Origin: Pyxicephalus adspersus | Lineage: Eukaryota; Chordata; Amphibia; Anura; Pyxicephalidae | DNA: 64,000 nt | Direction of reading: 5' to 3' | NCBI RefSeq assembly: GCF_032062135.1 | Contig: NC_092859.1 | Location: 46,369,888-46,433,887 of the forward strand | In this document: positions 24,749 through 36,600 of the stretch, one piece after another | How the letters are laid out: each line of letters starts with the position of its first letter | How positions within the stretch are numbered: position 1 is the first letter of the stretch | The notes under the pieces: model-generated | The model's database searches: none | What the model was told of the DNA's origin: nothing | The model's input: only the letters and a program-made list of their open reading frames with translations | Translations under genes and position numbers: made by a program

Positions 24749-26184
24749 CTGGTTAATATTCTCACCAGCCAAGAGTCCTTTGCAATTCTCTGATCTGAGC
24801 CCTGAATCATCTGTGTCAATTAAATTTTCTACAGGGACATTTTGGTTTGGTGGAACATATGTAAAGTCATTGTCTGCCGAATCCAAGGTCACACAAAAGT
24901 TATATGGATAAGGGAGTGTTAAAGTCCCATCACTATACATAGAGAGTACTCTTGGGTCCATTGGGGGATACAAACTTGTACTAAAAGAAGCTGTTGGGGG
25001 GTTTGAACCTTTACACTTTGATATGATAAACACCATAATTGTTACAATAAATAAAAGGGAAATCAATGCTAAGGCAACCACTAGGTATAGCTGCAGATTT
25101 GAATCAGGATTTCCATCATTAGCATGGCTGTCAATTTTAGGAACTATTTGTTGAAAATTGTCTGCAATAACAAGACTTAGGGTGGTAGTAACTGAGAGAG
25201 AGGGAACTCCATTGTCTTTCACCATAACTACAACTTTATGATTTGGGATATCCTTTCCTTGAAAGACCCGTGATGTCCTGATTTCTCCAGTAATTTCATT
25301 GATGATAAAATTAAACGGTTCAGAGACTTGCATGAAATGATAAGACAACCAAGAGTTATGTCCAGAGTCTTCATCCACTGCAACCACCTTTGTTATTAAA
25401 GATCCAGGTTCAGAGGAGAAAGGGACCATCTCAAACATAGCTGAGCCTTGTTCTGGTGAAGGGTACAGGATTTTTGGTGCATTGTCATTTTGATCTATTA
25501 TCCGGATAATCAATGTGACATTGCTGCTTAGAGGTGGTGACCCATTATCTCTAGCAGTAACTTGTAAAACAAACTCCTTGTTTTGCTCATAATCAAAAGA
25601 CCTCTGAGCATAGAGAACCCCTGTTTCTCTATTAATGGACATATATGTGGATATTTGAAGATCTTCTATATTTGTTTTGCCAATGGAATATATTACTTTA
25701 GAATTGTCACCAGTATCAGGATCTGAAGCACTTACATTGTATATTGAGGCACCTGGTAAGTTGTTTTCAAAAACACTGGAGCATTATCATTTAGATCTTT
25801 AATGTCTATATTGATGCTGAAAACATAAAAGGGATTTTGAACAATTGCATCAAATACAAGTGAACAGGTAGCTGCTGATCCACACAAGATCTCTCTGTCT
25901 ATCCTGTCCTTCACATACAGGTTTCCATTAGCTAGATTCACATAAAAATATTTTTCTGAAACATGGGACACAATCTGCAGTTTTCTAGATGAGAGCTGTT
26001 TAACATCTAATCCAAGATCTTCTGCAATATTTGATATAACAGAATCTTTTCCCATTTCTTCTACAATAGAATAATGAATCTGATCAGAGACTGAATGACA
26101 CAGATAAGGAAATAGGAAGAAAAATATTACTTGCCATTTTATTCCTTTGTATGTCTGTTCTTTGAGCTCAGGCATTTTCAGCAT
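24749..26184 (-). pseudogene. Protocadherin variable exon A2, broken by about 991-bp internal deletion
   Basis: An A-type exon whose promoter, start, signal peptide and EC1 are intact (26184 to about 25769) and whose EC5 end, EC6, transmembrane helix, tail and GTAAGT donor (24743-24748) are intact (about 25768 to 24749). Between them EC2-EC4 and the start of EC5 are gone: compared with A1, bases equivalent to 7526-8516 are missing, a loss of 991 bp. Because 991 is not a multiple of three the two parts are out of frame, and translation from the start stops about 12 codons after the junction, giving a 150-residue signal peptide plus EC1 product. The two halves show no other lesion, so the deletion looks recent. 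A transcript could still be spliced to the constant exons but would be a target for nonsense-mediated decay. Confidence 0.93.
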
Positions 26185-26390
26185 GTAATCTTCTTCAAAA
26201 TGTTTTTAGAAAGTATAATCCAGGGGTGTAAAAAAAAGTATAAATTGTTCAGTCCAAAAAATAACAATAAATGTTCAGTATTTTGTCTGTAAGGGATCCA
26301 GAAAATGGCTGTGTCCTTTCTTGAAGAGCCTGCAGTGTAACAGTGTGTAAAACACTAGAGGATCACCAGTTCTGTACATTTCTTGGTAAA

Positions 26391-26407
26391 ACAGCGGCGC
26401 TCTGAGG
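26391..26407 (-). promoter_or_regulatory. CSE promoter element of broken exon A2
   Basis: Perfect CSE, 207 bp upstream of the A2 start. Promoter sequence shows no decay although the exon is broken. Confidence 0.85.
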
Positions 26408-27746
26408 CCAAAGTGGGGAAATGCAGCAGCAGGAAAAGTTCTTTAAAACTATTACTTTTCAACTATTTATATATATTTAGTGTTGTATTATGTATGGGCA
26501 CATGGCGGATTGAATGCCCAATTTTGTATGTAATAAACACAATGTAAATTATGAAAAAAACCCTTATGTAAACATAAAATAGAGCAACACTGCAAACTAA
26601 CAATTTACTGATGTACTGATGTACTTAAATGTATTTTTTTCTAGGGCAAATTAAATGTTTATGTTTAAAACTTGAATGCATAATATATGATTTTTCTATT
26701 TAAACTTTTGAGGAAAGTAAGGCAGCATATTATTTATTATATTCTAAACACAAGACATTTGATTACAAAAATTACTAAGTAGGGCGAAAATAAAGAATTG
26801 CAAAAGAAAGAATTGCTATATAAAGAAATTGCTATATAATAAAAGTATGCTATATAAATATATAATATTATGTATTCATAAACAAATTAAACATGGCATG
26901 GTAAACTTTATACTACATATATTTTAAAGGATGAAATGCTTATTTAACTTTAATACAGAACAACAATGTTTATTCCTTTAAAGAATCTGCAAGTACAAAC
27001 AAATATTATCTATATCTGCTGGTCCACCAGAAAAGCACTTAGCTCCTAATTTCCGGTTGTGATATTCACAATAATCCAGTTTTGATGATTTTTATCACAT
27101 TGGTTTTAATATACCCATAGAAATGATGCTACAATCCTATCCAATTTAATTACACAGACTGTCATTAAACATTGTGTTCAAGTTACTTTTGATATAATAC
27201 ATGTGCTATTTGGATAGCAATTGTTATTTTCAGACTCATAACCAATAATTCTAATTCTCATTCAAGAAACAAATAGTTAAAATGTCATTAAAGTGAAGAA
27301 ATCTATATTTTATTGATTTAATGATATGCCTCAATGCCTAAATATCTTATATCTTTTGCACAGAGTTGCAATCTTTAATGTTTGTGGCTACATTCTTTTC
27401 AGAATATCTTTCTTTGTAGCCACCTCATTGTGATGTAGAGAGCTACGATAAAGGGTAAACACCAACATCAATCAAACACAAAGTACAGAATCATGGGACA
27501 TGTGTTTTCTTTTAGGAAGAAGCTGACATTGCAGCAGCTCTTCTGCATTCTATTGTTCAGACAGAAGGAAAACTGCTAGCAGCACTTACAGATTACCTGC
27601 ATAAACAAATAGTTTTTCAAGGTAAGAACAAATTTAATATACAAACACAAAAAAGGCTATATGATTCTGTACTGTTTTGCTCTTACTTAAAGCTGATCTA
27701 CTAGTACAATTTTTCATTTATATAAAAGGGTGGATAACTATTGCAG
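26408..27746. other. AT-rich spacer upstream of A2
   Basis: No gene is seen. Paralogous to 9155-11344 and 40688-41698. It carries the empty site for the CCGTATTTTTC element of the A1 spacer. Confidence 0.5.
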
Positions 27747-28198
27747 TGTCACAGTTGGGATAGTTGACCCCCTGTGTCACCAGCGTGCTTGGGAGAGTTG
27801 TGTACGGGGTGCAGAGTCTAGGACACCAGGCTCCGGCATTACCAGCGTACCCCAGCAGGGGTGATGAACTTTAGAAGGCGGTGCCCAGGTTGTGTCCATC
27901 CCACGCACAGGGGCTGGTCTCTGCTGAGTGAGTAGTACCAAAGCGTAGTACAGCAGTGTGTTGCAGAAGCGTAGTCAGACAGAGCCAAAGGTCAGGGCAC
28001 ACGACATTAGAAATATTCAGACAGAGAGGGGTCTATATGCTAAAGCATCAGAAGCAGGATTAGGGAATGCAGACAAGAACCTGGAAGCAGATCCCAGAAG
28101 AACTCATTGTTTAAACAACTTCCTTTTAAAGATGAAGTCATGTGAACAGCAAGTAACTGAATCCACCCCCAGGGAGAGTGCTTGAGTAAAGGCAGCCC
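27747..28198. repeat. LTR-like interspersed repeat, second copy
   Basis: Same family and same orientation as 11345-11879, beginning TGTCACAGTTGGGATAG. It is interrupted after gagtaaaggcag, where a mariner fragment begins, so its right end is missing. It retains a segment (cccaggttgtgtccatcccacg) lost in the first copy. Confidence 0.55.
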
Positions 28199-28510
28199 AG
28201 GGATCCAATTGGTCCACCATCCCCTCCACTCACCTGACCTGGCTGACCCGGCCCCTTCGGACCCGGCCCCTATTATTTGTTCCTGAATTTGAAGAACACC
28301 TGAAGGGGCAACGTTTTGAGGACATTTCTGACGTCAAAGATGCTGCTGAGAGCTGGTTTGCGGCCCAACCAAAGGACTTTTATTTGAACTGTCTAGAAAA
28401 GCTGCAACTACGCTGTACCAAGTTCATCAGTCTCAGGGGGTAATATGTTGAATAAATGTGTTATTTCATAACTCTGGCTCTCTTCTTTCTGGCCAAACCA
28501 GGAACTTCTC
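28199..28510 (+). pseudogene. Mariner-type transposase, C-terminal fragment
   Basis: From about 28285 to 28456 the plus strand reads a frame with HLKGQRFEDISDVKDAAESW, then WFAAQPKDFY and a CLEKLQLRC-like stretch followed by an RG-stop-YVE end. This matches the C-terminal region of mariner/SETMAR transposases (HL.G..F.....V..A...W, ending in GDYVE). The catalytic core is absent. The fragment replaces about 1.4 kb of unit sequence that is present in the A1 and A3 units (12131-13300 and 41870-43330). Confidence 0.7.
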
Positions 28511-28624
28511 AGCACTCCCTCATATATTTGATGTTTGAATGAACAACACACAATAAAAGCACGGTATGAGTGCTTGGAAGCAGTTAAGACCCACTGTAGG
28601 AGAGCTACTTGTTTGTGAATTGTG

Positions 28625-29105
28625 CTTCATCTTTGATTTCATTGTTAATTCTGGAAACAACCTACTAAAAATCATCAGAAACAACTAGACTTAAGGTAGT
28701 AGAGGCTGAGAGACATGGGATTCTATTGTCTTCCACTATGACAACTACGTTGTGAGTAAAAACATCCTTTTCCTGAAAGACGAAAGATGTCCTGATTTCT
28801 CCAATGTGCTCATTAACTATGAAGTATACTGGTCCTGAGACTTCCATAATATGATAAAACAGCCAAGCATTATGTCCAGAATCTTCATCCATTGCAGCCA
28901 GCATTGTTATCAATGAACCTTGCTCTGATGTAAAAGGGACCATTTCAAGCACGTCTAAGTTATTTTCTGATGATGTGTACAAAATTTGTGGTGCAACTCT
29001 TTTAGTTTTTAGACTATTCAAATTATTATACACTATTATCATTTATATGCTTAATTTCTATATTCTTAATATAAAGGATTTTTTAACCACGATGTCAAAT
29101 GTGAG
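28625..29105 (-). pseudogene. Protocadherin relic exon C2 (EC1 end fused to EC6)
   Basis: Second copy of the C lineage. The EC1 end (about 29105-29030) joins the start of EC6, whose frame is open from about 29000 to 28665 (LEMVPFTSEQGSLIT, then FVFQEKDVF and SASTTLSLVV). A frameshift follows near 28670, but the remaining bases still spell the same DEAQFTNK-stop end as C1 and C3 at about 28614-28640. EC2-EC5 and everything from the transmembrane helix on are absent. Confidence 0.85.
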
Positions 29106-29366
29106 AAAGCAGACGTTTGCAAATTTCTTAATGCTCTCCAAGATTGGAGCAGATTCACTTTATGTAAATTATTATTATGTAAACTGGGTGAACCAAAAAA
29201 CCTGGAATGGATCTGATCCAAGATTGAAAAATTTGCTAATAAATAGTAAACGACCTAAGAAATCATATCCAGGTTTGTTGTGTTTAGGTTAAAAGATGTA
29301 TTTTCAAGAAATTCTTGATTTGCAGAATTTGTTACAATACCAAAGGATCCTTTCTTTTTTGGTCCT

Positions 29367-29383
29367 TTAGTGGCGTTTAGAGG
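29367..29383 (-). promoter_or_regulatory. Decayed CSE of relic C2
   Basis: ttagtggcgtttagagg is alignable with the CSE but has several changes in the core. It lies at the same place relative to the relic as in C1 and C3. Confidence 0.5.
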
Positions 29384-29507
29384 ACAGAGTTAGGAACTGT
29401 TATTAAATTATTAAAATATATTAAATTATGTTTAGATTTTAGTGTACTACATATAATTGTTTTTTGAACAATAAACTAATGAAAAATATTATTATAACAT
29501 AAAAGTA

Positions 29508-30090
29508 CCGTATTTTTCTTCCCAAAAACTGGGGGGGGGGAAAAGTGGGTGCGTCTTATACAGCGAACACAGTTTTTAAAAATAATTAAAATATCATATT
29601 CACCCGATACTGCGATCCCGCGATGCTGCGTGCTTCTTCTCTCCTCTCCTCGTGGCTGCAGCGCGTGTCTCCTCCTCCTCCGAGCGAGGAGAAGCCGGCA
29701 CACCTGCCCCCGCGATTCTCCTCCTCCGAGCGAGGAGAAGTCGGCATACGTGCCCCTGCGATCCCGGAAGCACGCTGATCCCTGCCCTAACGGAGTTCCC
29801 CCGGCTGAGAACGTACAGTACCTGTAAGTACGCACAATAAGTGGCACAGGGTGATCAGAAGGGGATGAATTGGCACAGGGTGATCAGAAGGGGATGAATT
29901 GGCACAGAGTGATCAGAAGGGGATGAATTGGCACAGGGTGATCAGAAGGGGACGAATTGTTAAATTTATACAGTTGATATAAAATATTTTACTACAGTAT
30001 TTGGTTCAGAATCTTTTTTTTCTAGATTTTCCTCCTTTAAAATTGGGTGCGTCTTATATGCCGGAGCGTCTTATACGCCGAAAAATACGG
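29508..30090. mobile_element. DNA transposon with CCGTATTTTTC ends and TA target duplication (second element)
   Basis: Left end CCGTATTTTTC and right end GAAAAATACGG with TA on both sides (29506-29507 and 30091-30092). The C1-B2 paralogue at about 14990 is uninterrupted (ataaaagattaaaattatgg). Subterminal gggtgcgtcttata is repeated at both ends and resembles the 9939-10985 element, but the interiors differ. It carries a GC-rich block with two near-copies of ctcctcctccgagcgaggag and a 29-bp tandem array. No transposase. Confidence 0.8.
29842..29957. repeat. Tandem repeat, four 29-bp units
   Basis: Four head-to-tail units of tggcacagggtgatcagaag plus gggatgaat, with single-base differences in units 3 and 4. 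The array lies inside the CCGTATTTTTC-ended element. Confidence 0.95.
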
Positions 30091-30092
30091 TA

Positions 30093-30600
30093 TATAATTA
30101 TGGCTAAAACTGCAAAAGATTAATACACAATTCTGACAAAAGAAATTAAAAATCTCGAAGTCTCATGGTGAGGTGGAGCTAAAAATACAACCTTATAAGC
30201 TCCATCCCTCATCTAAATACAGAGCCTTTCAGAGGTGTTTGCTTGTCTCACTCTCATCTCGAATCGAAAAAATAAGGGGTGTAACCTTATTAATAACACT
30301 AATAACCTAATGTACAGTTTGTATTGCTATTTATTTTATATTGGGGAGCTACACTTACTTCCTTTTCTGGTGGTCACTTGTTATGGAAAATATATCAAGC
30401 TGTATCTCTAAGGCAACCAAATACTGTTTGTTTTATAATATTAATAATAATAATAATAATAATAATGATAATTATGTTAAAATGTACTATAATCAGTTCT
30501 AATAAAACATATAATGGATAACATCCAGGAATTTAAAAAATAAACATTGACAGAATTTTTAGTAAAATGGCAAACTTCATGTGAACTACACTGCAAGCAG
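30093..30600. other. Spacer with (AAT)n microsatellite
   Basis: No gene is seen. Paralogous to 14990-15670. An AAT trinucleotide run occupies about 30441-30466. Confidence 0.5.
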
Positions 30601-31233
30601 CAGGGGTCCCCAACCCCCGATCCGTGGCCCACTAGTGGCAACATGACGTCACTCTGTGGGAAGTTTCTTTCCTTTTACAGACATGGAACATGGTTGTGCT
30701 GTTGTACTGTATGTTCGTATATCTGTTTGAGGACTTAAGAACATGAAACTTAGGATCACTGTGATTTATATTGAAAATTGAAAGAGATTACTCATTAGCT
30801 AAACAGGATTTGAATATACCATTGCCGCCATAACCACCTCCTTCCTTGCAACAATTTTTAATAAGAGGGCTGCTGGAAGTACAAACATCAGACTTCTTCT
30901 CTCCTTCCTCATGAAGAAGTGGATTTTTTCCGCGAAGTAATTCAGAATTTAAACCCTTTGGGGGTATTCTGTAAGGAGAGGTTATTGTATACACCCACGA
31001 TTTTATTGTGTTTTATGTATTTGAAATATTTGTTTTTAATGTTTATTATTAATAACATTTTGTTATTTTTGTAAATATTATTGATGGTATTTGCTTCAAA
31101 AGTCCCGCCTAAAATTGATGTCTTTTATCGCATATCTTTTCTTTCCTTTGGGTGACAAACGGCTCCCTACGCATGCATGTGTGGGGCCTGTAGATTTGGT
31201 GGTCTGTGAGCTTCAAAAGGTTGGGGACCACTA
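30601..31233. mobile_element. hAT-like element with CAGGGGTCCCCAACC ends
   Basis: The left end CAGGGGTCCCCAACCCCC and the right end ggttggggaccacta are imperfect inverted repeats of the type seen in vertebrate hAT elements. No clean 8-bp duplication is visible. The right-hand part is also present in the C3-B4 spacer at about 44360-44455, but the C1-B2 spacer lacks it, so insertion came after that unit split off. No transposase frame. Confidence 0.7.
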
Positions 31234-31245
31234 CATTACAGAACA

Positions 31246-31690
31246 TAATGAATTAGGCAATAAAAAAACCTAATTCCCCTATAGTGAAGTTGAATGGTGC
31301 TAATGCAGTAGTTTGTGAGAGGAATTTGCTGGAAAACCACTGTTTTCTTGTACAGGTAAGAAATAATAAAAACCATGTGGGCTTTGTCTTTTGTCAGAAC
31401 TTTTATTATATAATTTAGATACTATAATGGGTGGTAAATGGAAGTAGCAATCAACCTCACTTTCTTATCCTGTGGCCTAAGAGCTAAATTATGTGACAAG
31501 TTTTGATTACTATTAAAACTTTAAAGTTTTCAAGGGATTTAAACAGTTCTTTGCAGTAGTTATATAAAAATCCATGGGCAACTTAGGACATAAGAAAACC
31601 AGACACAGAAAAACATATTAAAGTTCTAATCCCTAATAAAATAGTTGTGCCTCTCCTAATGACTTACCATTCACAATATTTCAGCTAGAA
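31246..31690. other. Spacer downstream of B3 relic
   Basis: No gene is seen. Paralogous to 44470-45072. It runs directly into the broken end of B3 through a deletion that removed the B3 tail and donor. Confidence 0.5.
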
Positions 31691-31692
31691 AA

Positions 31693-33391
31693 AAGATGTT
31701 GTTGGGGATTTTGAAGCTCTGCACTTTAATATGATAAATAAAAGGGAAATCAGTGCTAAGGCAACCACTAGGTATAGCTGCAGATTCGAATCCAGATTTC
31801 CATCATTAGCACAACAGTCAATTCTAGGAACTATTTGTTGAAAACTGTCTGCAATAACTAGACTTGGGGTGGTAGTAGCTGAGAGAGAGGGGACTCCATT
31901 GTCTTTCACCATTATCACAACTTTATGATTTAGGATATCCTTTCCTTGAAAGACCCGTGATGTCCTGATTTTACCAGTATGATCATTGATGATAAAATAA
32001 AACAGTTCAGAGACTTGCATGAAATGACAAGACAGAGTCTTTATCCACTGTAACCACCTTTGTTATTAAAGATCCAGATTCAGAGGAGAAAGGGACCATC
32101 TCAAATATAGCTAAGCCATTTTCTGATGAGGGGTACAGAATCTTTGGTGCATTGTCATTTTGATCTACTATTTGAATTATCAATGTGGCATTGCTGCTTA
32201 GAGGTGGTGACCCATTATCTCTAGTAGTAACTTGTAAAACAAAACTGTTTGTTTTCTTCATATTCAAAAGTCTTCTGAGCATAAAGAACTTCAGTCTCCA
32301 AATTAATGGAGAGGTAAGCGGCAATTGAGAGATCTTCTGCATTTAAGCTCTTACACTGTATATTGAGGCTCCAGGTAAGTTGTTTTCTGACACATAAGCA
32401 ACAACAGTGGATTTAAAAAATACTGGTGGATTTTCATTAGTGTCTGATATCTCCAGTCTGATGGATCTTCTAGTAGAAGGTGGAGATCCTCTATCAGTAG
32501 CTACAATAGTTATGTTGTAGCTAGGTATTTTTTCTCTATCTACTGGCTTTGTAGTAACTATCTTATAAAATCTGTTAGATGACAGAATTAGCTCAAATGA
32601 TAACTTCTCTGCAATCTGACAGTCGACTTCCCCCAATCACTGTTCCAGGTTCAGAATCGTCTAGGATAGAAGATAATAATGAGGGTATGATCATCTCTGG
32701 AGAGTTATCATTGTCATCTATCACTTATATTAGAACCTTGGCATGGGCAACAAGGCATCCACCATCTTTGGCTTGTACAGATAATTCATAATTATTGAAC
32801 TCCTCAAAATCAAATTTTTTATTTGTTTTAATTTCACCACTTTTACCATTGATGCTAAACATACCTGTATGATGAATGCTTTCTGGAGTTTTACTAAATT
32901 AATATGTGATCTGTGCATTGGTGCTTTCGTCTTTGTCTGTTGCCTCCACTATAATTACTGTTGAGTTAACAGGAGCATTTTCATTGACACTAACCTTATA
33001 CACATTTTGTGCAAATACAGGTGATAATAGACAGATTTTCAACCATGACATCAAATTTTAGAAAGCATGTAGTTGCTTTCCTACAGAGTGTTTCTCTGTC
33101 TATTCTGTCCTTCACATACAGGTTTCCATTACCTAGATTCACATAAAAATATTTCTCTGAAACATGGGAAACAATCTGCAGTTTTCTAGATGAGAGATTG
33201 TTAATATCTAATCCAAGATCTTCTTCAAAATTTGCTATACCACAGTCTTTTTTCTTTTCTTCTACAATGGAATAATGAATCTGACCAGAGACTGAATGAT
33301 ACAGCCAGGAAAATAAGAAGGAAAATATTACTTGCCATCTCATTCCTTTGTATGTCTGTAAATTTCCATTCAGCTTGAGCATTTTCAGCAT
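31693..33391 (-). pseudogene. Protocadherin variable exon B3, decayed, without tail or splice donor
   Basis: A B-type exon with many lesions. Start, signal peptide and most of EC1 are open (33391 to about 33036). A deletion then removes the EC1 end and EC2 (junction near 33020-33036) and brings a stop. In EC3 a stop replaces a serine codon near 32900. Deletions near 32634 and 32342 and indels near 32245 and 32030 shift the frame in EC4-EC6. The transmembrane helix has lost seven codons (LLFIILKC instead of LLFIVTIIVFIISKC). The exon ends at SPTTSF, where a deletion joins it to sequence that lies beyond the exon in B2 and B4, so the whole cytoplasmic tail and the GTGAGT donor are gone. It cannot make a functional clustered protocadherin. 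Confidence 0.95.
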
Positions 33392-33599
33392 TTACAGTAA
33401 AACTTCTCCAAAATCCTTTTGTGAAATATAATCCAATGAAGAAATAGTGTACTATATTTCTCTTTCCAAGCAAAAACCAGAATATATTTTGTGTTGTGGC
33501 TATAAGATCCATAAAATGGCTGTATCTTTTCTTGCAGATCTGCAGTGTGTAACAATGTGGAATATGCTAGATCTCCACTTCTGTGCTTTTCTTGGTTAT

Positions 33600-33616
33600 A
33601 CAGCGGCACTCTGAGG
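33600..33616 (-). promoter_or_regulatory. Mutated CSE of broken exon B3
   Basis: CCTCAGAGTGCCGCTGT on the minus strand, one change (C to T) from the intact CSE, which removes a CpG in the GCGC part of the motif. It lies 209 bp upstream of the B3 start. Confidence 0.75.
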
Positions 33617-36600
33617 ACAAATTGTGGAATTGCAGCATTGAGGGAATAACATTTATATAACAAGTACATTTATATAATTTAAACATTTGTGTAAGTATGT
33701 ATTATGCAAAAGCCATGGCATATTAAAACATAGTTTTGTTTGTTATAAACATACTTTATATGATGAGAAAATACTGTTGTTATAAAGAAGAGCAACACTG
33801 CAAACCCACAAATTACCTAATACTAAATGTATATAAATTAGTTATTTTTTTAAATGACTTCACATTGTGAATATTTCAAAACTGAAATATAAAAAATATT
33901 TATCATAAATGTAAATTTTTATATTTAGGTTTTGGTTGCATGTAATATAGAATATATTATTAATATTTAACTTTAGGAAACTTAATTACAATTACCAACT
34001 TTGACTTTTTTCCCATCATTTGATGAAATAATATATTATTGAGACGTTTAACTAAAGATTTTGGAGATAAGCTTCCAACTGGTATAAATCAGAATTCATC
34101 TAAATCTTCACATTTTTTGGTTCATTATTGCATAGAAATATGTTTCTAAATAAATGTAAAAGAACTTCAACAAACAGGGTGGTAAATCAGTCACTGGCAT
34201 TTAGAACACACGCCATAGGAACATTTACCGTCTGTAAATGTTTGATGAATGGTAGATTTATTGCAATATACATAAGTATCACCTATGGTGAATATTTCAA
34301 ATACAGTGGAAAAAAGAAATTCCCCAGCAATTCCAGTCAACTTCATTCACAAGCTAAATTTTTACAATGGCCCTGATTTACTGAACTAAAAAGCTGTAAT
34401 ATTTACCAATCCTCATTATTTTCATGTCATGTGCTTGATATTTTACCACTTATTGCAAAAAATAATAACAAATAAGCAAGCAACTAGCTTTAAACTTGAT
34501 GGTGATTATGATTTTTATGAAGTATTTTCAATATTGTGGGTATTTTAGCAAGAAACTTTAAAGTATGTATTTGTAGGACAATAATAATATTTGAAAATAA
34601 AGAAAAATAAAATAAATTGAAAATATTTTAGGCTATGTAATATTGTTTTTATTTTGCATCCAATATAAATAAGAACAATTATATAGATACAGACTGAAAG
34701 TATGTTGAGCTATAGTGCTTAATATAAAAACAATTTTAAAAATAAATATTGAAATACATTAATGAAAATAATATTGCATGCATATTCCCTACTAGTAATA
34801 CCAATACTTAAAAAAATTATGATTAGTAGTAAGATCCTCAAAAAATATTTTCAGTAAAAAGACCCTGCAACAAACTGCATTCTTCTTGAAGATAAATACA
34901 ATTTTTTCTTGGCTTTGTGTATTGTTTGGCATTAGTATTTAAAACCTTTAACTTTTGCCAAACTTAATATTGTTTATTGGGAGTGAAAACACAAATAGTT
35001 GATGGAATTCCTTTCTTTGTATAGTTAATCTTGAATATCTTTTTTTTTTAATGTTGGTGTGATGCCAAAAAGTAATGAAAATTTCAAACAAGTTTTTATT
35101 TCATATTTTACGTGTAGATAGTGTATACTTGTGTTAAACCCTAACAATCTATTAAATGGTAATGTGACTTAAAACAAAATGTGGGAAATTCATCCTGTAA
35201 GAGCCTACAGCAAATTGAGCAGGTAGATTTTGAGGAACAAGATATTTGCACAAATTTCAGCAACATTTTATTAAAAAGCATATATACTGTTACTAAACAA
35301 TTAAAGTGCATTGCAATGTTGCAATAGATACAAAATTAATTATTATTTTTTTAGGTGTTATGGTACATTTGTTTGTGTTTTCTTTAGAAAACAAAACAAA
35401 ATACAGAGACTTTCTATATTTAGCATATATATATATATATATATATATATGAACTGTATATATATTCCTTCAAGTATAAGTGCATCATACTATTACCTCT
35501 AGTAGATATAATTGATCAAGACATAGGAATAGAAGAATAGAAGACCAAACAAACAAATAAGGTCAATAGAGTGGCCAATCCAAAGTTGATCTTCTGTGTG
35601 TTTATGGTTACAAGTTTATCATACTCTACAACTACAACTCTTGGTTGACATTATAATAAATACTAGGATATTCTTCAGATTGAGATGTACTATACTCTAA
35701 ATAAATTAAATGTTTTTATGTCTCTGATTCATATTGATTTTACTGGTTTATTTATCCTCCCGGTAAAGTACTTATAAAGAACTAAAAAAAGATTTTCTTA
35801 ACCCATTATTTTGTTCTCCAAATTTACACAGATCAACATTTACCTCATACATATGAAAGAAGAAACATGTTTTGTTTTTTGTCAAATAAGCTGTCTTAAC
35901 TGAAATAAAGAACTGAAAGTAATAAGTAATGATATTTTATTCATCTATGTAACAATCTCAGCTTAAAATACTAAAAATGGAAAACACTTTAAAATAGAAC
36001 TTGGGGAAAAAAGAGATGACCTTTTCAGTTTAACTCCACTAAAATAGTATCTAAAGAAAGTTTTTTATCTTTGTAAAAGTAACACAATCGTTTCGAAAAC
36101 AGCCTGCTCGGCACTTAAAAAAAGACAAAGGTTTAAGCTGTATCAAATGAGTTAAAATTGTGCTTTTATATATTTCCTAGTTGAGTGTTGTGAAAGAGAA
36201 CTGACCACGATCCATTGAAGTTTAAGAATGGAGCTATTTTCTGCATAAGCTCAACTACCAGTATATTTGTCAAAACACTTTTCCTAAAGGACAGTACCAC
36301 CATATATTACTAAATGTTTCCTCTTGTTGACATCTGTTCCAGCAATTGGAGAAGGTTTATTAAAGATATACACTGCTACCAGAGTTAATTATCAAACCAA
36401 ATGTTTTAATTCAATGCTGCCGCTGCAAACATGGAAGTTTCCTGAACAAGCATTATCAGTTTTATTTTCTGTGAAAGTTTTGTCTTCATTCAAAGGGTTG
36501 AGAAATGTGTCTAGTTTCATTGTTTTTAGTATGCTGTAAAATATGAAAACAAAATGCTTGTGCATTTGTGCGTCTACATGTAAATGTTCTCATGTGTTAT

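Noticed and set aside
29476..29847. Overlapping open frames in both directions in a GC-rich block
   Set aside because: Part of the CCGTATTTTTC-ended transposon; arginine- and serine-rich composition is due to the base content.
29842..29957. Regular 29-bp repeats resembling a CRISPR array
   Set aside because: Units are head-to-tail with no spacers and lie inside a eukaryotic transposon; a simple minisatellite.
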